Below are positions 33,213-42,254 of a stretch of 64,000 bases of DNA, in pieces (the stretch's first letter is position 1; the number at the start of each line of letters is the position of its first letter). This stretch comes from CAXXOK01 sp963663285 (GTDB taxonomy: Bacteria; Bacillota; Clostridia; Christensenellales; Aristaeellaceae): positions 682,001-746,000 of the forward strand of contig CAXXNI010000002.1 of NCBI GenBank assembly GCA_963663285.2, written 5' to 3'. The position numbers and the translations under genes are program-made. Under the pieces are notes generated by a model, which saw nothing but the letters and a program-made list of their open reading frames with translations, searched no databases and was not told the DNA's origin.

Positions 33213-34886
33213 ATGTTGCCCTATTTGCGCATCCTCATCCGGCAGCGTATTGAAGCATGGAAACCCCGGAATATGTTTGGCTCCAGAAAGTCAAAAGTTG
33301 GCGCAACAATTGGTATGATTGCGTTTATCGTTGGCATGGTTTCATTATACGGCATGTTGGTGGCGATGGAATATTTCATGTTCGCAGCGTTTGCACAACT
33401 TGGAGAACCGGAAACGATGCTGGCGCTTACCGGTATTATGTGTGTAACGCTTACCATTATCACGGGATTTTTCTATATTGTAAGCGAGCTGTTCTTCTCA
33501 AAAGATGTTTCATTTGTCTCCTCCCTGCCTATTACTTCGCGTGAACTGCTCACAGCTAAATTGATTCGCATTTGGCTGGGCGAAATTGTGATTACCTGGT
33601 TGATTTGCCTGCCGGTATCCATACTGTATGGTGTGCATCAGGCGATGGGCGTTATGTACTATGTGAAAGCGCTTCTGTTGATTCCGTTTTTACCGATCGT
33701 GCCGTTGAGTATTGTCACCTTGTTGGCCTTCGCGTTAATCCGTGTATCCGTATTATGGAAACGGCGTGAGACGATGACGGTTATTGTTAGCATGTTGTTC
33801 ATGATTGGCATGGTATGGGGCGAAATGAAGCTATCCATGTCTGTGCAGGATGATAATATGAGCGCGGCGGTTGTACAAATTGTGATCCGCCAGCGCCGGA
33901 TGTTGGATTTGATTGCCGGCATGTACCCGCCTATTCAATTGTTTGCGCAAGCGTTGACATTAAAAGGTTTGCCTGCGGTTGTTAACTGGTTTGGATTTGC
34001 TGGTCTGAATATAGCGGTGATTGCGGTTGTGATTGCGCTGCTGGGCGGCAGCTATCAACGGCTGGCGGTGCGGCAAAATGAGACACTGACACACTTGAAT
34101 GCGTCAACGCGCAAACGTGCGGACCGTCACGGAATGCGTACGCCATTTCAGGCGCTGTATCGCCGGGAAGTTCGTGAAATCTTTTCCAGCCCATCTTATG
34201 CAATGAATTGTTTGGCTACGGGCATCATGTTTCCGTTGGTTTTCCTCATTATATATTTCAGCTCCGGTTCCGCAGGCAGCAATATGTCAGCAATTGGCGA
34301 GCTGGTTAAACTGGTGCCGGTTTCGGTGATTACGGCATGTGCGGCAGCGCTTTTTGCGATGACGGCAAGCATGAATATGGCTGTAAGCACAGCTGTATCG
34401 CGCGAAGGCGTCCGGCATGAATTTTTTCGCTCATTACCTGTAAAGCCGCAAACACAGTTGCTGGCGAAACTATCGATGGGGATTACGCTAAACTTAATAA
34501 TGACCGTACCGATGGCAGTGATCGCTTTAGTGTTATTTGGTGATTTCCGAATCTCGATTATCATCGGGTTTGTTGTTTCGCTGTTGTTTACAACCGGCTT
34601 CTCTATGTTTGGTTTGATGGTTGATGCTTCTCACCCGAAATTCGGATGGAAGAACGAAACAGAAGCGATTAAACAAAATGGCCTTGCTGCGCTATCCATG
34701 TTTGGGTCAATCGGGTTTCTGGCCGCATGTGGTTTCTTATACTATTGGCTGACAACCCTTGGGATAAACTACGATATAATCCTATTGTTAATGAGCGTAG
34801 GGGTGTTGGCGGCAGATTTGTTGTTGTATAAACGATTGACAGGGAAAACAGCACAGACTTATATTTTACAGGAAATGTTGAAGTAA
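33213..34886 (+). CDS. ABC exporter permease (about 12 membrane segments)
   Basis: This 557-residue polytopic membrane protein has roughly twelve hydrophobic segments in two blocks, separated by a basic cytoplasmic loop (LNASTRKRADRHGMRTPFQ, ~305). It resembles two fused ABC-2 permease halves, so one copy could form the channel. It follows its ATPase by 3 bp. No substrate can be inferred. Confidence 0.78.
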   Translation: MLPYLRILIRQRIEAWKPRNMFGSRKSKVGATIGMIAFIVGMVSLYGMLVAMEYFMFAAFAQLGEPETMLALTGIMCVTLTIITGFFYIVSELFFSKDVSFVSSLPITSRELLTAKLIRIWLGEIVITWLICLPVSILYGVHQAMGVMYYVKALLLIPFLPIVPLSIVTLLAFALIRVSVLWKRRETMTVIVSMLFMIGMVWGEMKLSMSVQDDNMSAAVVQIVIRQRRMLDLIAGMYPPIQLFAQALTLKGLPAVVNWFGFAGLNIAVIAVVIALLGGSYQRLAVRQNETLTHLNASTRKRADRHGMRTPFQALYRREVREIFSSPSYAMNCLATGIMFPLVFLIIYFSSGSAGSNMSAIGELVKLVPVSVITACAAALFAMTASMNMAVSTAVSREGVRHEFFRSLPVKPQTQLLAKLSMGITLNLIMTVPMAVIALVLFGDFRISIIIGFVVSLLFTTGFSMFGLMVDASHPKFGWKNETEAIKQNGLAALSMFGSIGFLAACGFLYYWLTTLGINYDIILLLMSVGVLAADLLLYKRLTGKTAQTYILQEMLK

Positions 34887-34929
34887 TTACTGAAATGTTA
34901 CGAATATGCGTGCAATCTTCAAAGATTTG

Positions 34930-34938
34930 TGATACAAT
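34930..34938 (+). promoter_or_regulatory. Extended -10 promoter for methyltransferase gene
   Basis: TGATACAAT is an extended -10 (TG-N-TACAAT) 35 bp upstream of the start; no good -35 is visible. Confidence 0.45.
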
Positions 34939-34972
34939 AGCAAGGAAGTGGATGAATTGAGGAGTGCATGGC

Positions 34973-35587
34973 ATGATTACAAAGGTACAAAGCAAGCGCT
35001 ATGCGCCTGATACCGCCTTTGCACAGCCGCAGCGGCTGACGACCATGGAAAAGGGCTTGATACGCTGGTCCATGGCGGAGCGCGGCGATAAAGTGCTGGA
35101 TGTTCAGGTTGGAAACGGCACGATGCTGGAATACCTGCACCGTAACATGGAATGCGAAATCTGCGGCATGTCGGCTGATATGGAGAATGTGCGCCATTCC
35201 CGCTCGCGGTTACAAAGCGCGGATATTGTGTATGCCTCGCGTGATGACATCCCATGGAAACAAAATACGTTTGATTGTGTTTTTCTAAAACTGGTAACTT
35301 CTCCTGCGACAGAGAAGGCGATTGCCGAAGCACTACGCGTGTTAAAGCCAGGTGGCCAGCTGTTGATGGGTTTGAAAACCGTACCTGCGCCCCTTCGCCA
35401 GCTAATAGGGCTCAGCCGCAGCGATGTTGAAAATGATATGATGAAACCCCGCGTTCGGGAGCAGATGATGCAGCTAATGGATAAGCTTGGTTGTACCCAA
35501 GTGACTTGGGAATCGACCGATCTTTTCAACGGGGTTTGCATCGGGTGGAAGCCCTTAGAGGACTTTGCAGAAGGTGAAGTACAGTAA
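34973..35587 (+). CDS. Class I SAM-dependent methyltransferase
   Basis: This 204-residue enzyme has the Rossmann methyltransferase fold: KVLDVQVGNGTMLEYL is a degenerate motif I, NTFDCVFLKLVTSPATEKAI motif IV, and ALRVLKPGGQLLMGLKT motif VI. Motif I normally reads DxGxGxG; here DVQVGNG. The ATG at 34973 has GAGGAG 8 nt upstream and was preferred to an upstream in-frame GTG. The substrate is unknown. It is a single-gene unit. Confidence 0.82.
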   Translation: MITKVQSKRYAPDTAFAQPQRLTTMEKGLIRWSMAERGDKVLDVQVGNGTMLEYLHRNMECEICGMSADMENVRHSRSRLQSADIVYASRDDIPWKQNTFDCVFLKLVTSPATEKAIAEALRVLKPGGQLLMGLKTVPAPLRQLIGLSRSDVENDMMKPRVREQMMQLMDKLGCTQVTWESTDLFNGVCIGWKPLEDFAEGEVQ

Positions 35588-35596
35588 AACAATATT

Positions 35597-35625
35597 AAAC
35601 CGGCTGCTTAAGCAGCCGGTTTTTA
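35597..35625 (+). terminator. Terminator after methyltransferase gene
   Basis: A perfect palindromic stem AACCGGCTGCT/AGCAGCCGGTT is followed by TTTT. Confidence 0.88.
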
Positions 35626-35897
35626 TAGGCTTCAGCTAACTGAAATCCTGGGTAGTTCATCGCTAAGAACGTGTAATAGGGGCAAGTTGCGTTTGTGCTT
35701 AAAGCATGCTACGTAGTCATCCATTAGGTGGCAAAAGCATTGTATATGAAAAAGCAAACGCAACATCCGACTGCTCTGTATCTGAAACTATCAATGTTTA
35801 CAGATTACCCTCGTTTTCCGGTCGTAATGTTATAACGCCCGGTACCGGCAATATTGACAGCCGGTTTTAACGTATTCATTTTTAATAAATCAACCAT
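35626..35897. other. Non-coding region between methyltransferase gene and trmO
   Basis: No supported gene. It contains a 10-bp perfect inverted repeat GTTGCGTTTG/CAAACGCAAC (35686-35695 and 35755-35764) that could close a 79-nt hairpin. A short ACCGGC/GCCGGT hairpin near 35840-35865 is followed by TTTT. Confidence 0.4.
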
Positions 35898-36593
35898 TTA
35901 TAGCGGTACAACTTCGCAAACTGTCACGACCCCATCCCTTACAGTAAAGCGGATATCAAACCCGGCATAGTTAAAGCCATACACACGAGCAGGATCGTTT
36001 TGATAAGCAGGACGCGGATCGTTTTGCAAAACAGCAATTAACGTAGGCAGAAGGCTTTCGGGCAGCAGCGTACGCAAATCGTCCGGAAAAACCACAGGTA
36101 AAGCCGTATCTGGCCGAGTGGCTGCAAACCCTCCGACAGCATCAGGCTGGCAATCAGAGTACGGTAAATATGGTTTAATGTCAAAGATTGGGGTGCCATC
36201 CATCAAATCAGCACCGGCAATCTTGAGTACCGGGCCTTCCGGATGGGCAGTATCGATTGAGAGAAGTTTTACGCAAGATAACCCGATTGGATTTGGGCGG
36301 TAAGGTGAACGCGTAGCGAAAACGCCCATACGTGTATTGCCGCCAAGACGGGGTGGGCGAACCGTGGGGGACCACCGGGCACGCCGTGCTTGCGAAAAGC
36401 CCCATAGGAGCCAGAGGTGGCTATACCCATCTAAGCCACGAAAAGCTTCGGGCAGGCGGTATTCCGGAGTGAAGATAATTTCGGAGAGCAATGTTTCTAT
36501 CAGCCCGCTTTGCCGTGGCAAACCGAACTTTGTTGGAAATGCATTGTGTATCGTTGCGATTACTTGTAGGGTATAGGGATCGGTTTGCTGCAT
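35898..36593 (-). CDS. trmO: tRNA m6t6A37 methyltransferase TrmO (TsaA/YaeB)
   Basis: This 231-residue enzyme methylates N6 of t6A37 in tRNA-Thr using SAM. Family motifs are FPTKFGLPRQSGL, LDGYSHLWLLWGF, MGVFATRSPYRPNPIGLSCVKLL, and DLMDGTPIFDIKPYLPYSD. ATG at 36593 was preferred to a TTG two codons upstream because AAAGGA lies 6 nt before it. It is a single gene divergent from rpmH. Confidence 0.9.
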   Translation of the reverse strand: MQQTDPYTLQVIATIHNAFPTKFGLPRQSGLIETLLSEIIFTPEYRLPEAFRGLDGYSHLWLLWGFSQARRARWSPTVRPPRLGGNTRMGVFATRSPYRPNPIGLSCVKLLSIDTAHPEGPVLKIAGADLMDGTPIFDIKPYLPYSDCQPDAVGGFAATRPDTALPVVFPDDLRTLLPESLLPTLIAVLQNDPRPAYQNDPARVYGFNYAGFDIRFTVRDGVVTVCEVVPL

Positions 36594-36762
36594 ACGCAAT
36601 CCTTTCTGATCCGGAAAACCGGGATAATGGTATTATTATAGCCTACTTGAAAGACGTACGCAATTAAGCATCTTTTATCGCTCGTAAAGTAAGGATCAGA
36701 ATCAAAACGGTTATAAATGAATATCCGCAATAAGTCTTTATATACTTATGTTAAATTCATGC

Positions 36763-36791
36763 TTGACAGCCAATTGGGCCGCCATTATAAT
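36763..36791 (+). promoter_or_regulatory. Consensus promoter of rpmH operon
   Basis: TTGACA (36763-36768) and TATAAT (36786-36791) are exactly 17 bp apart. This is a perfect sigma-A promoter 85 bp before rpmH, fitting very high expression. Confidence 0.92.
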
Positions 36792-36875
36792 ATAATAGTT
36801 GCTTTGTGGTATCCGGTACGCTTTATATAGCGTGCGAAACCATACATATTGTAAACTGCAAGGAGTTGTTTTCGA

Positions 36876-37010
36876 ATGTTCCGCACTTACCAGCCTAAGA
36901 AAATCCAGCGTAGCAAGGTGCATGGTTTCCGTGCCCGTATGTCTACCAAAAATGGCCGCCGCGTACTGTCGGCCCGCCGTCGTCGTGGACGTAAGGTTCT
37001 CAGCGCCTGA
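36876..37010 (+). CDS. rpmH: 50S ribosomal protein L34
   Basis: The 44-residue product MFRTYQPKKIQRSKVHGFRA continues with RMSTKNGRRVLSARRRRGRK, a complete and typical L34. AAGGAG lies upstream. It is first in the conserved rpmH-rnpA-yidD-yidC-jag order. The usual neighbour dnaA is absent from the upstream side. Confidence 0.97.
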   Translation: MFRTYQPKKIQRSKVHGFRARMSTKNGRRVLSARRRRGRKVLSA

Positions 37011-37141
37011 GGCATGTATAAATCGCCTGCCGGTTGAGCCCGCCCCCATGATCCTTGATTTCGGGTGAAGTGGGTACGGGCTTTTACGGTATCCGGGAAG
37101 CGTCCAAACAGCTGTAAACGGGCGCAGAATGAGGGATTGCA

Positions 37142-37483
37142 TTGCAGAAACAGCATCGCCTGAACCGTAACAGCCAGTTTCGTTACGTATATCGACGCGG
37201 TGCAAGGGCATCCTGCCGGGATGTTACGTTGCTATACGTAAAAAGCCAGCAAAAACGCATTGGTTTTTCGGTAAGCAAGAAGGTAGGCGGCGCGGTAACC
37301 CGCAATAAGGTAAAGAGAAGGTTGCGGGAATGCGTACGGCCTTGGCTGCCACAATTAAAACGTGGCTTGTATGTAGTAGTAGCCCATCCGAGCGCTGCAG
37401 AGCGTTCATACGCACAACTTGAACAAAGCATGCAAAATATGCTTCATAAGTTGGTCGTACTCCAAAACGAGAAGACCCAATAA
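37142..37483 (+). CDS. rnpA: Ribonuclease P protein component
   Basis: This 113-residue basic protein binds RNase P RNA and helps 5' processing of pre-tRNA. Family signature KKVGGAVTRNKVKRRLRE is present, with HRLNRNSQFRYVYRRG at the start. The start is TTG at 37142 behind GAGGG. Confidence 0.94.
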   Translation: MQKQHRLNRNSQFRYVYRRGARASCRDVTLLYVKSQQKRIGFSVSKKVGGAVTRNKVKRRLRECVRPWLPQLKRGLYVVVAHPSAAERSYAQLEQSMQNMLHKLVVLQNEKTQ

Positions 37484-37491
37484 ACGTAGAG

Positions 37492-37731
37492 ATGAAGAAA
37501 ATCCTTTTGGCGTGTATCCGTTTTTACCGCAGGCACATTAGCCCGCACACGCCCCCTTCGTGCCGTTTTCAGCCGACATGTTCGCAGTATGCGCAAACCG
37601 CGATTGAACGCTTTGGCGTTTTAAAAGGCGGTCGTTTGGCAATTTGGCGCGTTTTACGTTGCAACCCCCTTGGCAAAGGCGGTTACGATCCTGTGCCGGA
37701 AGACCCTACCGTAACCATAAGGAGGAATTAA
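37492..37731 (+). CDS. yidD: Membrane protein insertion efficiency factor YidD
   Basis: This 79-residue YidD has IRFYRRHISPHTPPSCRFQP, CSQYAQTAIERFG and RCNPLGKGGYDPVP, all highly conserved. It assists YidC-dependent insertion. It lies between rnpA (8 bp) and yidC (7 bp). Confidence 0.95.
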   Translation: MKKILLACIRFYRRHISPHTPPSCRFQPTCSQYAQTAIERFGVLKGGRLAIWRVLRCNPLGKGGYDPVPEDPTVTIRRN

Positions 37732-37738
37732 CGCCCAT

Positions 37739-38737
37739 ATGAATGTGATCAATACGTTTTTAGCCGGTATTCTAAGCGGTCTCAATTCATTCATTGGCAA
37801 CTATGGTTGGTCCATCGTTGTTTTTACTATTCTCATCAAACTGGTGCTATTCCCGCTGGACTTGAAGAGCCGTAAAAGCATGCGCCGCATGTCCAACTTG
37901 CAGCCGCAGATTACCAAGTTACAAAAGAAATATGCAAACGATAAAGATAAGCTGAATCAAAAGACAGCTGAACTATACCGCAAAGAGCATATCAATCCGC
38001 TCAGCGGTTGTTTGCCGATGCTTGTATCCCTGCCTGTTTTGTTTGCCATGTTTGCCGCTATGCGCATGGTAGCCAATACGGAGCTGGCAAAGCAGGTGGT
38101 TGATTTAATTACGCTGGGAACCCAGAACAGCGAAGGCTGGCTGTGGGTACATAACTTGTGGATGCCGGACAGTCCTTTTACAACTGCGCTTGCAAGTGAA
38201 AGCAGTTTAAAAATGATCCCGGCTGATATTTGGTCCAGCGTATTTCAGGCATTGTCTCCAGATCAGATTACGTCGCTTGCGAATTTACAAATCACGGCAG
38301 ATACCATTAATGGCGAAACCATATTTGCCGCGTTGCAGGCATCAGCTGCCTATACCAATGAAATGGTCACATGGAGCACAATGCCTCAAATCAACCTTGT
38401 GTTCACACAGATTACGATTTTTGCCCACAACAACGGCTATTTCATTTTGCCGGTGCTTGCAGCGGTAACACAGTATCTGATGACGTTGACGCAGCCTCAA
38501 ACGGCGCCATCCGCGGATCCGTCCAACCCGGCTGCGGGAACCAACAAGTTTATGAAATGGTTCTTCCCGATCTTCTCGCTGTATATCTGCTCCACGTACA
38601 ATGCAGGCTTCTCCATCTATTGGGTAATGGCGAACTTGATTTCTTGGGCGCAGGGCCTTGTGCTTAATAAAATCTTTGAAGCGCAGGAAAGCAACAGCAA
38701 ATCAGCAGAGATTGTTGGAGAGGAGAGCATGAGATGA
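37739..38737 (+). CDS. yidC: Membrane protein insertase YidC/OxaA (SpoIIIJ type)
   Basis: This 332-residue insertase has a core of about five membrane segments: GWSIVVFTILIKLVLFPLDL with the hydrophilic-groove Lys/Arg, the cytoplasmic hairpin MRRMSNLQPQITKLQKKYAN, and ISWAQGLVLNKIFE at the end. The extracytoplasmic segment (~105-240) is longer than in Bacillus SpoIIIJ. No lipobox Cys is seen at the N-terminus. It overlaps jag by 4 bp (ATGA). Confidence 0.93.
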   Translation: MNVINTFLAGILSGLNSFIGNYGWSIVVFTILIKLVLFPLDLKSRKSMRRMSNLQPQITKLQKKYANDKDKLNQKTAELYRKEHINPLSGCLPMLVSLPVLFAMFAAMRMVANTELAKQVVDLITLGTQNSEGWLWVHNLWMPDSPFTTALASESSLKMIPADIWSSVFQALSPDQITSLANLQITADTINGETIFAALQASAAYTNEMVTWSTMPQINLVFTQITIFAHNNGYFILPVLAAVTQYLMTLTQPQTAPSADPSNPAAGTNKFMKWFFPIFSLYICSTYNAGFSIYWVMANLISWAQGLVLNKIFEAQESNSKSAEIVGEESMR

Positions 38738-39597
38738 GCAGCATAGAATGCTCCGCAAAAACCATAGAAGAAGCAGTTAGCCAGGGCTTGGAAAAAATGG
38801 GTGTGTCGCTTGGCGACGTTTCGATTGATATTTTAGATGAAGGATCTAAAGGGCTTTTTGGTTTGCTGGGCGGCAAACCAGCGCGTGTGCGGCTTACGTT
38901 GAAAGACAGCGATGAGGATGGCGATATTCTCTCTTCCCTGACGCTTCAATGCCAGCTTGAGCAAAAAGACAGCACCAATAAAGCCAACACTGTTAAGAAG
39001 GAGAAAGCTGCAAAAAAGCCTGCCAAGAAGCAGGTTAAAGAGGAAGCGCCTTCGCAAAATAGTGAGAAAACGAAAAATGATGCGCCTGTTAAGAAACAGG
39101 CGGCTTCCGAAGCGAAAGTTACGGACGATGTAGAACTGCAGGACCCCGCCACCCCGGCAGGAAAAGCACAGCAGTTCTTAATGGAAGTTACTCGTTTAAT
39201 GAACGTCAGCGTTTCGGTCAATGCGAAAACGGATGCGGAGGGGAATGTGCGTGTCGACATGCATGGCGATACGTTGGGCATTCTGATCGGCCGCAGGGGA
39301 GAAACGCTGGACGCGCTGCAGTATTTGACCAGCTTGAATGTGAATCGTGGTCAGGATAATTACATTCGCGTTACGCTGGATACAGAAAATTACCGTGCAA
39401 AACGGGAAGAAGCGCTTACCCGCTTGGCTAACCGTATGGCGAACCGCGCTGTTAAGACTGGCCGTAAGGTCGTTATGGAACCAATGAATCCTTATGAGCG
39501 CCGGATTTTGCATAGCGCATTGCAGCAAAATAATGCGGTAACCACCCATAGTGAAGGTGACGAACCTAACCGTCATGTGGTGATTACGCTCAAATAA
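38734..39597 (+). CDS. jag: RNA-binding protein Jag/KhpB
   Basis: This 287-residue RNA-binding protein has an N-terminal Jag domain (SIECSAKTIEEAVSQGLEKM ... DILDEGSKGLFGLLGGKPAR). A Lys/Ala/Glu-rich linker spans about 75-135. A KH domain follows (GILIGRRGETLDALQYLTSL, with GRRG in the GxxG position), then an R3H domain (RRILHSALQQN). KhpB partners affect cell division and sRNA function in other Firmicutes. A terminator follows. Confidence 0.94.
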   Translation: MSSIECSAKTIEEAVSQGLEKMGVSLGDVSIDILDEGSKGLFGLLGGKPARVRLTLKDSDEDGDILSSLTLQCQLEQKDSTNKANTVKKEKAAKKPAKKQVKEEAPSQNSEKTKNDAPVKKQAASEAKVTDDVELQDPATPAGKAQQFLMEVTRLMNVSVSVNAKTDAEGNVRVDMHGDTLGILIGRRGETLDALQYLTSLNVNRGQDNYIRVTLDTENYRAKREEALTRLANRMANRAVKTGRKVVMEPMNPYERRILHSALQQNNAVTTHSEGDEPNRHVVITLK

Positions 39598-39610
39598 TTG
39601 CCGCTTTTTC

Positions 39611-39644
39611 AACGTCGCCGAAGCATAACGGCGACGTTTTTTCT
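39611..39644 (+). terminator. Terminator of rpmH-jag operon
   Basis: AACGTCGCCG pairs perfectly with CGGCGACGTT around an 8-nt loop, followed by TTTTCTT. Confidence 0.9.
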
Positions 39645-39648
39645 TATG

Positions 39649-39677
39649 TTGTTAATAAAACAGTAATATGTTATACT
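39649..39677 (+). promoter_or_regulatory. Promoter of rex, with a Rex half-site
   Basis: TTGTTA (39649-39654) and TATACT (39672-39677) are 17 bp apart. The -35 is embedded in TTGTTAA, one half of the Rex box TTGTTAA-N4-TTAACAA; the second half is poor. Confidence 0.5.
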
Positions 39678-39735
39678 ATTATCAGCAAAATGCCTATTTT
39701 TAATACCGCAGCTGCGTCGGAAGGGAGAAAATTGC

Positions 39736-40368
39736 ATGGCAGGCTATGTTTCTGAGGCGGTCATACGGCGCTTACCCGGTTACTACCGTCACTTAAAAGA
39801 GCTGGAAAACGAAGGCGTAAAACAAATTTCTTCACAAGGGCTGGGCGAAAGGATGAGCCTGACGGCTTCCCAGATTCGGCAGGACATCAACTGTTTTGGC
39901 GGGTTTGGCCGCCAAGGCTATGGGTACAGCGTCCCGGAATTACGCGAACACATAGGAGAAATTTTAGGGCTGAATAATGTGCATTATATGGTTATTGTCG
40001 GTGCGGGTAATATTGGTCGTGCTGTGGCACTATCCGATTCTTTCCCTGCCAACAATTTTCGCACTATTGCGCTCTTTGATACGGATAAACAGAAAATCGG
40101 TACCCGCATCGGGGGAATCGATGTAATGGATATGAGCACAATCGCATCCTTTTTAAAAAATAACCCAGTGGATATTGCAGTGCTGGCTGTACCGCTTGAA
40201 ACAGCGCAGCAGATAGCGGAATCCATTTGTGATAATGGCGTACATGCGATATGGAACTTTGTTCCGGTAGATTTAAAGCTGGCGCCGGATGTTAAGGTTG
40301 TCAATGTTCATTTGGAAGAGGGATTGGAAATTCTCTCTTTCAAGATGAAGCATCAGGATAACACCTGA
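39736..40368 (+). CDS. rex: Redox-sensing transcriptional repressor Rex
   Basis: This 210-residue repressor senses the NADH/NAD+ ratio. It has an N-terminal winged helix (~1-80, MSLTASQIRQDINCFGGFGRQGYGY) and a Rossmann domain with VGAGNIGRAVALSDSF. Rex usually represses fermentation and anaerobic-respiration genes when NADH is low. GGAAGGGAG precedes the ATG. Confidence 0.95.
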   Translation: MAGYVSEAVIRRLPGYYRHLKELENEGVKQISSQGLGERMSLTASQIRQDINCFGGFGRQGYGYSVPELREHIGEILGLNNVHYMVIVGAGNIGRAVALSDSFPANNFRTIALFDTDKQKIGTRIGGIDVMDMSTIASFLKNNPVDIAVLAVPLETAQQIAESICDNGVHAIWNFVPVDLKLAPDVKVVNVHLEEGLEILSFKMKHQDNT

Positions 40369-40399
40369 TTTTGACACGCGCGGCGGGAGGTGTGCATGC

Positions 40400-42205
40400 G
40401 TGGCGCGCAACGATCTTGATGTAAACGATCCTTCGCTGTATACACCACGTGATCGACCACATGTGGAAAGTGCGTCAGGACCGAAGGAACTGCAAAAGCA
40501 GATCAATACCCGGTCGGTTGCCAAGCCCCCTGTACAGAATGATTATTTATTCGACGGGGACGAGGTTTGGAACGAACCTTTGGCAGAACTGCCAAATGAT
40601 GAACATAAATCGACTACCCGGGTAAAAGAAGAAACAGACAATCCATACGCGAAACGCCGCGAACCGGTGCGCAAAAAAGCACCGGTTTCGCAGAAACCAC
40701 AAAAGCAGCCCCGCTGGTTCACGCATGGTAGGCCAATTTTATACGCGACCGTTATTATCATTTGCATGTCTGCTTTGAGCTTTCTTGCCGTTATGATGAT
40801 GCCCCAAATGGCGGGGTATTTTTGGAAGGATTTAGACAATTATGCTTTCATCAACGGTGAGATTTTGCGCTACGATAAAGATATTGTTGACAATTACAAA
40901 CAATACCGGGATTATTTGCAGCAAGATATGATCTATCAAGGTATCTTTGTTGACAATACCTATGTTGGCGGTCAAACTGTCGCCAAGGCAAGTGAGATGC
41001 TGGGCGGAAATGGAAGCAGTGCGGTAAACCCGTTTTCCGTTACGGTCAGCATCGGCAACAAATGGTGGACGTTTGACCAGAGCAACGTAGCTGCCACACG
41101 CACATTAGATGCGACGCTGCAGGCGGCTTATGCGATCGGACGTCAGAACACGACCGATATTATCGGCACAAACCGCACACCGTTTCGCCAGCGTGTAGAT
41201 ACAGTTTTGGATTTGCTGGATCATTATGTTTATATAAAGAGCGATACGACATACGATCATGATGCTGTACGCGCAATGGTAGACGATATTGTTGCATTTG
41301 TTAACCGTGAACCGGTAAATGCACAGATTAACACGTTTGATTTTAACACACGTTCTTTTTCATTTACGGATGACCAGGTTGGCGTTAGTATCGATGGTGA
41401 CGCACTATATGCTAAGGTGATTGATCGGCTTGATGCAGGGGCACAGAATGAAACCATTACGGTTGATCCCGTCCTTACGGAAGCCACGGTAACCAAGGAA
41501 GAATTGGAAGCCAATTTCACCATGGTTTCTGCTTTTACAACGAAAACGACAAGCTCCAGCAGTCGTAATACAAATATTGATCTGGCTTGTCAAGCGATCA
41601 ACGGTACAGTACTGATGCCGGGAGAAACGTTCAGCTTTAACGGCACCACCGGAGAGCGCACACGAGATAAGGGCTATAAAGAAGCGGGTGCCATCTCCGG
41701 TGGCGAAACCGTACAGCAGGTAGGCGGCGGCGTATGTCAGGTGAGCACAACGCTGTTTAATGCGGTGGCACGCGCAGATTTGGAAGTGATCAGCCGCAGC
41801 CCGCATGCGTGGCCAAGTACTTATGTGACCATTGGTGAGGATGCGACGGTAGACTGGCCAAACCTCGATTTTCAATTTAAAAACAATAAAGATACGCCTG
41901 TCTTCGTAATCATGTATTATAAAAACCGTGAATGCTCCGCAGAAATATGGGGGATGACACTTGGCGAGGGTGTTAGCATTGATTTGGATTCCAAAATTAC
42001 CAAAACCATTGACCCGCCCAGTAATGTTATATACGTACAAAACCCTGAATTGGCATACGGCACAAGCAAGGAAACCATTAAAGCACGAACAGGTTATGTG
42101 GTAGAGACGTATCAAGTATGGTATGCCAATGGTCAGGAGACGAAGAGAAAACTTCTTCACACGTCTACCTATAAAGCATATCAGCGCACAGTGGAATATA
42201 ATTAG
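40400..42205 (+). CDS. VanW-family membrane-anchored cell-wall protein
   Basis: This 601-residue protein has a long cytoplasmic N-terminus (~1-108, polar and basic), one membrane segment (PILYATVIIICMSALSFLAV, ~111-132) and a large extracytoplasmic part. That part has a peptidoglycan-binding-like domain (~180-370) and the VanW domain (~385-520) with MPGETFSFNGTTGERTRDKG and GGGVCQVSTTLFNAV. A G5-like C-terminal tail follows. VanW proteins occur in glycopeptide-resistance clusters, but their biochemical role is unknown. GTG start, 10 nt after GGGAGG. No van genes are nearby. Confidence 0.88.
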   Translation: MARNDLDVNDPSLYTPRDRPHVESASGPKELQKQINTRSVAKPPVQNDYLFDGDEVWNEPLAELPNDEHKSTTRVKEETDNPYAKRREPVRKKAPVSQKPQKQPRWFTHGRPILYATVIIICMSALSFLAVMMMPQMAGYFWKDLDNYAFINGEILRYDKDIVDNYKQYRDYLQQDMIYQGIFVDNTYVGGQTVAKASEMLGGNGSSAVNPFSVTVSIGNKWWTFDQSNVAATRTLDATLQAAYAIGRQNTTDIIGTNRTPFRQRVDTVLDLLDHYVYIKSDTTYDHDAVRAMVDDIVAFVNREPVNAQINTFDFNTRSFSFTDDQVGVSIDGDALYAKVIDRLDAGAQNETITVDPVLTEATVTKEELEANFTMVSAFTTKTTSSSSRNTNIDLACQAINGTVLMPGETFSFNGTTGERTRDKGYKEAGAISGGETVQQVGGGVCQVSTTLFNAVARADLEVISRSPHAWPSTYVTIGEDATVDWPNLDFQFKNNKDTPVFVIMYYKNRECSAEIWGMTLGEGVSIDLDSKITKTIDPPSNVIYVQNPELAYGTSKETIKARTGYVVETYQVWYANGQETKRKLLHTSTYKAYQRTVEYN

Positions 42206-42254
42206 CAGTAGGGAAATAAGAGCTTTCTAAACGAATAAAAGAAGGAGTCTGGCC

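Noticed and set aside
35818..35893. 24-codon minus-strand frame (MNTLKPAVNIAG...) downstream of trmO
   Set aside because: It has no ribosome binding site and no recognisable features.
36600..36875. Possible replication origin next to rpmH
   Set aside because: rpmH is often near oriC, but there is no dnaA and no cluster of TTATNCACA boxes in this interval.
40400..42205. Glycopeptide-resistance locus
   Set aside because: A VanW-domain protein is present, but no vanH, vanA/B, vanX or vanRS-linked ligase genes; the nearest two-component system is over 20 kb away.
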